A stretch of DNA of 64,000 nucleotides from NCBI RefSeq assembly GCF_900155985.1, contig NZ_FTMA01000003.1:124001-188000 (forward strand), given 5' to 3'. Position 1 is the stretch's first letter, and every line of letters begins with the position of its first letter. The stretch comes from Maribacter ulvicola. Its GTDB lineage: Bacteria; Bacteroidota; Bacteroidia; Flavobacteriales; Flavobacteriaceae. Below are positions 47,141 to 57,400 of the stretch, one piece after another. Below the pieces are notes generated by a model, which had not been told where the DNA came from, searched no databases, and saw only the letters and a list, made by a program, of their open reading frames with translations. A program made the position numbers and the translations under genes.

Positions 47141-48274
47141 ATGAAGATTGTTTTTATCGTAATGCGTTTTGGTAAGGATGGATTGTCCACCAATATTTTG
47201 GAACTTACCCGAGGGCTCATAAACAAAGGCCATGATATACACATTATTACCAGTGGTTTTAAAAGTATAGGAACCACCAATACCGTTTTTTTTGAAGAAT
47301 TAAAATCAGAATTCAACGCGCTAGGTGTTCATTTACATTATTTTAAGGAACCCACAGGCAATCCTCTAAAAAAAACATTGTTGTCACTTGCTAGCCTTAC
47401 CAGAATAAGTAGGTTACTTATGACATTGAACGCAGATGTAATTCATTGCCATTCTCCAAACCTTACTTTTATACCTTGGATCTTAAAGCGTAAATATGTC
47501 TCTACCGTTCACGCAGATACCATTACACCAAATGCGAGATATAAGCACCCTACCCTATTAATTGCAGTAAGCCAAGGTTCTAAAGAATTTACGGAAAAAG
47601 TAATGCATTCACCACCTAAAACCATACGCATGGTTTACCATGGTATTTCTGATCGCTTTGCCCAACCAATTTCAAAAGATAGCATCAACCAATTAAAGTT
47701 AGATCATAACATACCTACCGATAAATTGATCGTTGGTTTTGTAGGTAGAATTTCAGAAATGAAAGGTACCGATGTTTTGGTGGAAGCGATTGGTTCTTTT
47801 CTTTCGCCAGAAATTAGAAGTAATATGCACCTTGTATTATTAGGTGATTATTTAAACAAAGACAAGGAGAAATGGCTTGATGATATGCTTCTAGAACAGC
47901 AACTTAAAGATAAGGTCACAATAGTTTCTTTTCAAGACCCAAAACCTTTCTATCAACTGTTCGATGTTTTTGTACTGCCATCACGTTCCGATACTTTTGG
48001 ATTGGTAGCTGTAGAAGCCATGATGAGCGGTTGCTGTACCATTAGGGCCAATTCTAACGGTGCCTATGACCAAATTGATGACGGCGTAAACGGCATGATA
48101 TTTAAAATGGAAGATGCTGCCGAATTAGGCCAGAAATTAGAACAAGTGCTTTTAGACGAAAACCTACGAAATACATTTGCCATAAGAGGAAAAGAAAAAG
48201 CTTTAAAGCATTTCACAAACCGCCAAATGATCGATAATACATTGACGGTTTATGAGGAACTCATGAGCTTATAA
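47141..48274 (+). CDS. GT4-family glycosyltransferase
   Basis: The 377-residue GT-B enzyme shows MRFGKDGLSTNILELTRGL, VIHCHSPNLTF, VGFVGRISEMKGTDVLVEAI and donor-site SRSDTFGLVAVEAMMSGC. It follows the initiating transferase after 2 bases and is the last plus-strand gene of the polysaccharide locus. The bases after its stop are shared with the convergent GNAT-like gene. Confidence 0.9.
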   Translation: MKIVFIVMRFGKDGLSTNILELTRGLINKGHDIHIITSGFKSIGTTNTVFFEELKSEFNALGVHLHYFKEPTGNPLKKTLLSLASLTRISRLLMTLNADVIHCHSPNLTFIPWILKRKYVSTVHADTITPNARYKHPTLLIAVSQGSKEFTEKVMHSPPKTIRMVYHGISDRFAQPISKDSINQLKLDHNIPTDKLIVGFVGRISEMKGTDVLVEAIGSFLSPEIRSNMHLVLLGDYLNKDKEKWLDDMLLEQQLKDKVTIVSFQDPKPFYQLFDVFVLPSRSDTFGLVAVEAMMSGCCTIRANSNGAYDQIDDGVNGMIFKMEDAAELGQKLEQVLLDENLRNTFAIRGKEKALKHFTNRQMIDNTLTVYEELMSL

Positions 48275-48301
48275 CCCCTACACCTATAGCTATTTTTACT
48301 A

Positions 48302-49396
48302 TTATTTTGGTGCTCTATAACTTGGAAAAAAACCTTCCTTAATATTTTCTAAGGCATGCTCTTTATCCATATTCAGGAGTTCTAAGAATTCTAGATATTT
48401 TGAAGGCATAACAATTTTTCTACCCGTGTAAAAATCTATATCATCATCAAAAGGGAAGTATTTTTTCTTGTACAAATAGAGGTTATCTTCTTTACCGTTA
48501 GCTAAGCCACCACCAATCATATAATATTGTAAGCCCGCTTCATTAGCCCATTTTATTGCACTAATTTTTAAATACTCATTAGGTCTTAATTTAAAGTGAT
48601 CCGCGTCTGTACCGCCTAAAAAGGAATACATGGTAGCTTCAGAGATTAGAAAAAGCTCGGTCGATATTGGTAAACCATCTTTATACACCAACCCAATAGC
48701 ACATTTGTCTTCATTATTCTTCCAAAAATCTAGAAAATACGACAGAGGATGGTAAAAAGAATCTACCGCATCCCTCCTATCCATAGTACCAATATAAACG
48801 TCATAAAATTCTTGAACTTGTTTTTCTGTAATATCTTTATAGAACAATTGAAACTCCAAACCAATTTTCTCAGCTTTACGAAACTGATTTCTTGTATTTG
48901 ATTTTAAATTAGACCAAAAAAGTTCCCAATTGGTTATGTCTCCCTTTACATTATAAAGGGTATGCAACGCTTCTCCGGAATAGTGCCTGTAATTTTCAAA
49001 AAAATTGAATCGCAAAAACTCAGATACTACCTTATTGTTCTTGTACCAAGTATCTATAAGCTCCCAAATTTTTTCAATGTCCTCTTCAGAAATTCCTTTT
49101 ACGAAAAAAGGACCATTATACCCCCAAGGACTACTGACATCATAAAAACCGGTTTGCTCATCACCAATAACAATTTTTCTAAGCACAAATGGCATTACTG
49201 CCATAACCTGGCCGTCTACTGAATTTAGTATAAAAAATTGTAATTGTTCATTATCGTCTTGTGTACTATTTAAAAGCTCATAAGCATAATAACCACTCTC
49301 ACAGCCTATTTTTTGTAATGCTTCTTTATATAGATCAATATGTTGATCCTGTTCAAATGAATAATTTTGTAATGTAAAAGTCTCTATAGACTGCAT
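48302..49396 (-). CDS. FemAB/GNAT-type acyl- or aminoacyltransferase-like protein
   Basis: About 364 residues from the ATG at 49396. The frame stays open back to another ATG at 49483, but the extra 29 residues look unlike the family start. The protein has two GNAT-like halves, as in FemAB and the acetyltransferase family associated with polysaccharide loci. One is FYDVSSPWGYNGPFF; the other is LKSNTRNQFRKAEKIGLEF followed by ELFLISEATMYSFLGGTD and YKKKYFPFDDDIDF. Such proteins move acetyl or aminoacyl groups to sugars or peptides. Facing the locus, it may decorate the polymer, including N-acetylation of the 4-amino sugar. That is a guess. Confidence 0.72.
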   Translation of the reverse strand: MQSIETFTLQNYSFEQDQHIDLYKEALQKIGCESGYYAYELLNSTQDDNEQLQFFILNSVDGQVMAVMPFVLRKIVIGDEQTGFYDVSSPWGYNGPFFVKGISEEDIEKIWELIDTWYKNNKVVSEFLRFNFFENYRHYSGEALHTLYNVKGDITNWELFWSNLKSNTRNQFRKAEKIGLEFQLFYKDITEKQVQEFYDVYIGTMDRRDAVDSFYHPLSYFLDFWKNNEDKCAIGLVYKDGLPISTELFLISEATMYSFLGGTDADHFKLRPNEYLKISAIKWANEAGLQYYMIGGGLANGKEDNLYLYKKKYFPFDDDIDFYTGRKIVMPSKYLEFLELLNMDKEHALENIKEGFFPSYRAPK

Positions 49397-50048
49397 GTTA
49401 TAATGTTTTGTAAAATAGAACGTCAATATTAATAAAGAATTGTTTGCTATCTCCCGTAAAAAAAAGTTTTTAATACGACCCAAATAGCTATCAGTAATAC
49501 AACGAATTATTAAAGATAATAGTGCAAAACTAGGATATACATTACTAAAAATAAAATAACCGACACAAAACCTTAGATCTAAAAATGAAAAAATAGACTA
49601 AAAGAAAAAAATGATTTAAACCTCTAAAACCCACGGTGAAAAACAGCCTGTAATCCTTTTTTTTGTTTGACAATGGTAGCACCTATAAAAACCCAAAAGT
49701 ACATGGCATTTTAAAATATGATGATTTGTAATGTTCTGCATCACCACAATGCTTTTTTTACACACTTTATAAATGACTTTATAAGAGCAACATAGCTTTT
49801 ATTTTGTACTGCTTTTTTGCTTAATTTTCAAAAAAAATTAAAAAGACGTTGAAGAACCTAGTTCTTTATCCTAAAAACATAGCGATTAAAAGAAAAAATT
49901 AAAAAAACTTAAACAATAACAAATTTCATTAGTTAATTTGATTTCCAGATTTTTACGTGAAATACACCGTCAATAGAATTTAATAGTAGTACCGGTTTTA
50001 GCGTAAATGATCCTACCAGAATTGATTTAGTTACTATAATTAATACAT
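49397..50048. other. About 650-base intergenic region between polysaccharide and NRPS/PKS loci
   Basis: AT-rich sequence without a recognisable gene or RNA. On the minus strand 49532-49525 reads TAGTTTTG, a match to the TAnnTTTG -7 box, and could serve the GNAT-like gene, without a TTG at proper spacing. The region marks the boundary between two functional loci. Confidence 0.5.
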
Positions 50049-50909
50049 ATGAAAAACAATTTTAAAGCAACACTGTATTCATTTCTTGTAGGAACCTTTG
50101 GTAATTTTCTGGTATTTCTTCTGCCCAAAAAAGCAAAACGGCTTTCTAAGGATAGAATTACACTCATACATAGAAACAAAAACAGTATGACCATTGCAGA
50201 AAGGCTCATGCGTGGAGCCTTGGTAAAAAAACTGGACCCTATTGATGATCATGATACCATAGCTGAATTAAATAGAAATTTTTGGGTGAATAAATCGGCA
50301 ACGGAATTGTTTACCGAAACTGCAGATGGATTTGAGAAGGATTTTTTACCAAACTGTACTTTCATTTTCGAAAAACTAAAGAAAGAACTTTCAAATACCT
50401 CTGAAAGCTACACCACTTTGGTAGAAATAGGTACTGGCAATGGAGATGTGCTCAACTATCTCAGTGCTGAATTTCCTGAAATTAAACGATGTATTGGCAT
50501 AGATCTGAGTACCGATCAGATAGCAATGAATATTAAAAAATTTGAAAACAATAAAAAATTAGAGTTTATAAGAGCAGATGCCTTTGACTGGGTTAGGGAT
50601 CATGGCGAGAGCCATACCATTTTTGTCTCCTCTAGAGGTGTTTTGGAATATTTCATGGAAAACAGATTACAAGCGTTTTTAAAAGAGATCAATCTATTGG
50701 GCAAAACAATGTTCGTTGCCATAGAGCCAAATGGTGGTGACCATGATTTTGAAACTACGCTCCACTCCCAACTTTACGGAGATGAACCTTCTTTTTCACA
50801 TAACTACCCGCATCTTTTTAGAAACGCCGGCTTTAGTTTATGGCATTCTTCACAGAAACCATGGGGAGGAGAAAGAACGTATCAGACATTTATTGGAGCA
50901 AAAAATTAA
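50049..50909 (+). CDS. Class I SAM-dependent methyltransferase-like protein
   Basis: The 286-residue protein has motif I VEIGTGNGDVLNYLSAE (about residue 130), an acidic ribose-binding strand CIGIDLSTDQIAMN and FIRADAFDW, the usual order of a Rossmann methyltransferase. The N-terminal 30 residues are hydrophobic and basic (YSFLVGTFGNFLVFLLPKK), suggesting membrane association. The substrate is unknown. It is the nearest plus-strand gene upstream of the NRPS/PKS genes, so it may methylate that product, but a 527-base gap separates them and it may be independent. Confidence 0.72.
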   Translation: MKNNFKATLYSFLVGTFGNFLVFLLPKKAKRLSKDRITLIHRNKNSMTIAERLMRGALVKKLDPIDDHDTIAELNRNFWVNKSATELFTETADGFEKDFLPNCTFIFEKLKKELSNTSESYTTLVEIGTGNGDVLNYLSAEFPEIKRCIGIDLSTDQIAMNIKKFENNKKLEFIRADAFDWVRDHGESHTIFVSSRGVLEYFMENRLQAFLKEINLLGKTMFVAIEPNGGDHDFETTLHSQLYGDEPSFSHNYPHLFRNAGFSLWHSSQKPWGGERTYQTFIGAKN

Positions 50910-51436
50910 AAAGTAGGGTCGTAGCATGATCACATTCATTATGAATACCTGCAATTAAGAGCCCTAAGTATGCATGATAACAAACACAGGTATGTTTTCA
51001 TCCATATAAAAATGATAAACGTAACTTGTTCAATAAATATAATTAACTAATAACCAAAACCTTAAAAATTACACATTTCAATAGTACCTAATTTTAAAAG
51101 TTTTTTATTTTTTAAACCAACAGTATAATAGGATTAATTTAATTTTATAAATTTAGTGCAATAACAACGTATAAGGTTAGCATTTTACATGTTTCACTTT
51201 ATTCTAAACGATTAAAAACAACTTGCCTTGTTTTTTAAATCAGTAGGTTCCCTTTTTTAACTTTCCTCTAAAATTCCCCCAGAAAATTTAGAAAAAATCA
51301 GTCATGATTTGACCATAACACTCAGATCCTCTGTCTAATACCATCTTTAACTACACTAAAGACTGCTTGAACACGTTTTTAAATCAGTGATGACTCACAT
51401 ATTTAAAAATGTAACGAATTGTAAAATTGCAAGAAT
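50910..51436. other. 527-base region upstream of the NRPS/PKS genes
   Basis: No gene or RNA was recognised in this AT-rich stretch. The only structured signal is a 13-base direct repeat (see 51232-51388). It should contain the promoter of the biosynthetic operon, but no exact TTG-N-TAnnTTTG arrangement was found. Confidence 0.5.
51232..51388 (+). repeat. 13-base direct repeat before the NRPS/PKS operon
   Basis: TTTTTAAATCAGT occurs at 51232-51244 and again at 51376-51388, 49-61 bases before the ATG at 51437. The second copy lies where an activator site could act. It could equally be chance in AT-rich DNA. Confidence 0.35.
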
Positions 51437-54400
51437 ATGAGTAGCACAAATCAACTTTATCTTCTATTTGAAGAAGCGGCCAGATTATATCCTAATTCCG
51501 TATGCTTAATAAATGATGAAAATATATTCACATATAAAGAGGCCGAACAAAAAATTGCAGCTGTATGCCATGCTATTCTAGATTTGGCTAAAGATGAAAA
51601 GTTTATAGGCGTACCTACCACTAGGGGTATTGAACAGATCATTTTTGTACTTGCCGTTTTAAAAGCAGGTAAAGCATACCTACCTATTGATTTTAAGTAT
51701 CCAAAAAAACGGATTGAAAGTATTATAGCTAATTCAAAACTTGCTTACTGCCTAACTACTGACACGGATGATACCAGTGCCAAAGCAAACGGTCTTACAC
51801 CTATTAAAATTGTTTCTGATAAAGAAACTACGCATCAACATACGACCAGTACTACGACCAACAATTTAGCCACTTACATTCTATACACCTCTGGCTCAAC
51901 GGGCGAGCCCAAAGGGGTTTGTATGGGTGAAAATGCCCTATTAAATCTAATTAACTGGCAGAACAAACACTCCATTAATAAAAATGGCTCCCGAACCTTA
52001 CAATTTGCTCCACTGAGTTTTGATGTTTCTTTTCAAGAGATTATGGCAACCCTTAGCAATGGTGGTACACTTGTACTCATTAATGAAGAACAACGGTTAG
52101 ACATGGTGGCACTAATAAAGCTAATTGAAGAGCAATCTATAAACAGACTTTTTCTTCCGTTTGTAGCATTGCAGGCGCTTGCTGAAGCAGCTCTTAGTAT
52201 AGAGGTTTTTCCATCTAGCTTAAATGAAATTATGACCGCTGGTGAGCAATTGAAAATTACGTCACAGTTAAAAACATTTTTTACAGCATTAGATGGTTGT
52301 ATTTTATATAACCAATATGGCCCCACAGAATGTCATGTAGTCACCCAATTAAAACTAGAAGGCGACCCTGAACATTGGCCAGCCCTTCCTAATATTGGCA
52401 AACCCATTGATCATACGGCTATCTACATTTTAAATGAACATCAGCACATAGAGGAGAATGGTGTTACAGGAGAACTCTGCATTACCGGTAGTTGCCTAGC
52501 AGAAGGCTATTTAGGTAATGAAGAACTTACGAAAGAAAAATTTTCAACCCTAAAAATTTCAGATGCTACTGAAATTAAAATGTATAGAACAGGTGATGTA
52601 GCACGCTTTCTACCTGATGGTAATATTGAGTTTCTTGGTCGTGAAGATGAACAAGTAAAAATTAGCGGCCACAGAATAGAACTTAGCGAAGTGGAAATAG
52701 CACTTAATACATTACCAAATATCACCCAGGCAGTGGTGGTTGCCAGTACCCATTTCTCTGAACAAGCACAACTTATTGCGTACCTGAAAGCTAATGGTGC
52801 CTCTGAGGACAGTCCTAAATTTAGACAGCAAGTTAACGATGCTTTACCAGAGTACATGTTACCTTCTTATTTTATCTGGGTAGATGAATTTCCAAAGACC
52901 ACTAGCGGAAAAGTAGCTAAAAAAGAATTGCCTCTTCCGGAATATAAGAGGCCAACTACGGCACCATTATATAAAAAGCCGACCACTGACACACAAAAGA
53001 ACATAGCCCAAGTTTGGTCTAAAATTTTACGTATTTCAAAAATAGGAATATGGGATAACTTTTTTGAAATGGGAGGCACTTCTCTCCTAGCCCAAAAAAC
53101 CGTACTGACATTAAGACAACAATTTAAGTACGAAATACCAATCATAAAATTGTACCAACACCCAACGATTTTAGAACTATCAAATTTTTTAGCACCGAAA
53201 AAAAGCATACAGAAGAAACAAAACCAAAGGAAACAAAACTATCGATCATCATCTATAGCGGTTATTGGTATGGCCGGTCGATTTCCAGGAGCAAATTCTA
53301 TTCAAGAACTTTGGGAAGTATTAAGGGATGAAAGGGAAACCATAACATTCTTTACGCCAGAAGAACTTGACCCCAGTATTCCAAAAGCTCTTGTTAACGA
53401 TCCTCTATATGTACCTGCCAGAGGCATAATACCTACCGCAAAGGAATTTGACGCTTCTTTTTTCGGTTTAAACATAAAGAATGCCGAGGTAATGGATCCC
53501 CAACAACGTTTGTTCCTAGAAATTGCTTGGGAGGTGTTGGAACAAACAGGGCATTTAACATCTCATTTTGATGGAAAAATTGGTGTGTATGCCGGTACAG
53601 GGATGAATACCTATTATAAAAATAATATTCTACCTCATAAAAAAGTAATGGATAGGGTAGGTAGTTTTCTTGCAGATACGTTTAATGAAAAAGACTATAT
53701 AGCATCAAGAACTGCATACCAATTAAACCTTAAAGGTCCTGCGGTAAGTGTACATGCAGCTTGCTCTACATCTTCACTTGCCATTGCACAAGCTGTAGCG
53801 GCTATTAGAAATGGCCAATGTGATGTTGCTTTAGCTGGCGGATCAAGTGTAACAGCTCCAATTCATATGGGTCATCTATATCAAGAAGGATCAATAATGA
53901 GTCCTGATGGCCATTGCAGGCCTTTTGACGAAAATGCCAAAGGGACCATCTTTAGTGATGGTGCCGGAGTTTTACTATTGAAACGTTTAGAAGACGCAGA
54001 GCAAGATGGCGATACCATCCATGCCTTAATTAGAGGTGTTGGTATAAATAACGATGGTGGTAACAAAGGTAGTTTTACCGCACCAAGCACTGAAGGTCAA
54101 GCAGATGCTATTTCATTGGCGCTTTTTGATGCTAAAGTGAACCCATCTGAAATAAGTTATGTAGAAACACATGGTACTGCAACACCTGTTGGGGATCCTA
54201 TAGAAATTGAAGGTCTAAAAATGGCCTTTGGCGAACAAGAAGAGCATGGGTTTTGTGCCATTGGCTCCATAAAAAGCAATATGGGGCATCTAACAGGAGC
54301 CGCGGGAGTATCGGGTGTTATAAAGACCATTTTAGCATTGAAAAACCAACAAATTCCGGCTTCATTAGGATTTAAAAAACCAAACCCCTCCATTGATTTT

Positions 54401-57400
54401 GAAAACAGTCCCTTTTATGTCAACAACAAATTAAGTCCATGGAATTCTAAAGGCTTAAGGAAAGCCGGAGTCAGCTCTTTTGGAGTTGGAGGTACCAACG
54501 TACATATTATCGTTGAAGAATATGAAAATAAAAAAATAAAATCTAATGCAATAAGGCCCTTACAATTGCTTATGTGGTCCGCAAAATCAGCGCATAGTGC
54601 AATTGGCTATCAAAAAGCGCTTGGTGAATATATAGATCCACTTTCAAACATGAAGCTTTCAGATATTGCACATTCATTAAATAGAACAAGAGCGGAATTT
54701 GCATACAGAAGTTTTGCTATTGCCAATACCCTAGTTGAGGCAAAAGAAATCTTATCATCTGACAACCACAAACAGGTAAAGACAAATGAACTAAAGATAG
54801 ATCCCAGTGAACTGGCTTTTCTATTTCCAGGACAAGGTTCACAATATCTTCAAATGGGGAAATCGCTCTATAAAGAAGAAATAGTTTTTAAAAAAGCGGT
54901 AGACCGGTGCGCCAAAATTTTAAAAAACAATCTGAAATTAGATATTAAAGATATCATATACCCAAAGGACAATTCTGCCCAAGCAGCAGAAAAATTAAAG
55001 GATACCAAGTTTACCCAACCAGCATTATTTGTTGTGGAGTATGCCCTTGCACAATTATGGATGAGTTGGGGCATAAAACCCACTTTACTTTGTGGGCATA
55101 GCATAGGAGAATTCGTAGCTGCCCATTTAGCTGGTATCTTCAGTTTAGAAGATGCTCTACAGCTTATTACCATGCGCGGTAAGTTAGTAAGTGAACTACC
55201 AGGAGGCAGTATGCTTTCTGTCCGTTCAACTATTGATGATATCAAAAATTTAATACCCAATGAACTATCTATTGCAGCTATAAATTCTGATCGTTTAATT
55301 GTAATATCAGGTCCAGACAATGCCATTGAGAATTTCTCAACGGTATTACATAAAAAAGGTATTGCCAATAAACTTTTATTAACTAGTCACGCCTTTCATT
55401 CAACAATGATGGATCCCGTACTAGATGTATTTGAAACTGAAGTAAAAAAAGTAAGCCTTAGTCTTCCGCGTATACCAATTGTTTCAACGGTAACCGGTAC
55501 ATGGCTAACTGATGAAGAAGCTACGAGTTTTACCTATTGGACAAATCATTTGCGAGCAGCCGTGAATTTTTCAGGTGCTATGGAAACTGTTCTAAGGCTA
55601 GAAGATACGGTGTTATTAGAAGTAGGTCCTGGACGTGCCCTTTCTACTTTATCTATGCAAAAGAAAGGTTTAAAACCATTGGCAGCCATAGCAAGTTTAC
55701 CCCTGCCCAAAGAAAATAAAAACGCCCACCACGCTGTATTAGCAGCTTTAGGTGACTTATGGCTCACTGGCATTACTCCTGATTGGGCATCGTTTTATGG
55801 CAATCAAATTAGTAAAAAAGTAGCGTTGCCAGCTTATGTATTTGATCGTAAACCCTGTTGGATAGCACCTGTTACCGTAGAACGAGAAATTAAAACTATA
55901 CAAACAAAACAACAAATAAACACAGCCCGTCAACCTCAAGAAACCAATCACAATACCAAACATACGTTTATGAGAAAGCCCGTAATTCTAAAGAAAATAT
56001 CAGAAATCGTAGAAAATAATTCTGGAATTGAAATTGAAGCTAGTGAATTTAAATTAAGCTTTTTAGAACTTGGGCTAGACTCTCTTGTCTTGACCCAAAT
56101 GGCTATAAATTTAAAAAACGAATTTAATACCCCTATTACTTTCAGGCAATTAAATGATGATCTTGAATCACCAGATTTGTTAGCTGAACATTTAGATAAA
56201 ACTTTACCTAAGGAGTTTTTGGCACCAGCATCACTAGCAGAGCCAACAACTGAGCATGTACAAGCTACCGCCAACCATGCAACATCGTTTAATGCCGCTC
56301 CCCAGAATTTGAATACGATAGCAGCACCAAATCAAAATACCGCATTAGGTCTTATTGCGCAGCAAATACAACTATTAGGTCAACAAATACAGTTAATACA
56401 GACTAGTGGCAATGCTGGTAACCAAGTTATAGCAAAACAACCAAATACCGCTACAGAAATAAATACTCCCGCCACATCTCCCACCCCACGCTCTACCGCT
56501 AATGATATGCTATCCGATGACGAAAAAAAAGAACACCAAAAACCATTTGGAGCTACACCCAGAATAGAAAAACAAACAGACAACCTTAGTAGTTCCCAAA
56601 AAGATTTTTTGGAAAACTTGATTATCAGCTATAACAAAAAAACGGAGAGCAGCAAAGCCTATTCCCAAAAGCATCGCCACCACATGTCTGATCCTAGAGT
56701 GGTTTCGGGTTTTAAACCACTCACCAAAGAATTGGTCTACCCTATTGTTGTAGATAAGTCTCTTGGCAGCCGTCTTTGGGATATTGATGGCAACGAATAT
56801 CTTGATGTATTAAATAGTTTTGGTGCATGCCTTTTTGGCCATCAACCCAATTTTATAAAAGAAGCTATCCATAAACAAGTTGAACTAGGGTTTGAAGTTG
56901 GACCTCAACATCCTTTAGCCGGAGAAGTTTGTGAATTGCTTTGTGAATTTACCGGGCAAGATCGTGCCGCTCTTTGTAACACGGGTTCTGAAGCCGTATT
57001 AGGGGCTATGCGAATTGCGAGAACCGTAACAGGGCGTTCATTAATAGTCGCATTTACTACCTCTTACCATGGTATTAATGATGAAGTTATTGTTAGAGGT
57101 TCTAAAAAATTAAAATCTTTTCCTGCCGCATCTGGTATTTTACCAGAAGCAGTTCAAAATATGTTGATATTGGATTATGGAACAGATGAAAGTTTGGCCA
57201 TTATTAAAGAACGTGCACATGAGATTGCTGCAGTTCTGGTAGAGCCGGTACAAAGCCGTAGACCAGACTTTAGACCTATAGAGTTCTTGAAAGAAGTAAG
57301 AAAAATTACTACGGCATCTGAGTCCGTTTTAATTTTCGATGAAATTATTACAGGTTTTAGAACGCATCCTGGCGGTGCTCAGTCACTTTTTGGAATTAAG

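Noticed and set aside
54868-55368. 166-codon antisense frame inside the AT domain
   Set aside because: Shadow of the acyltransferase coding sequence, with no domain or start signals.
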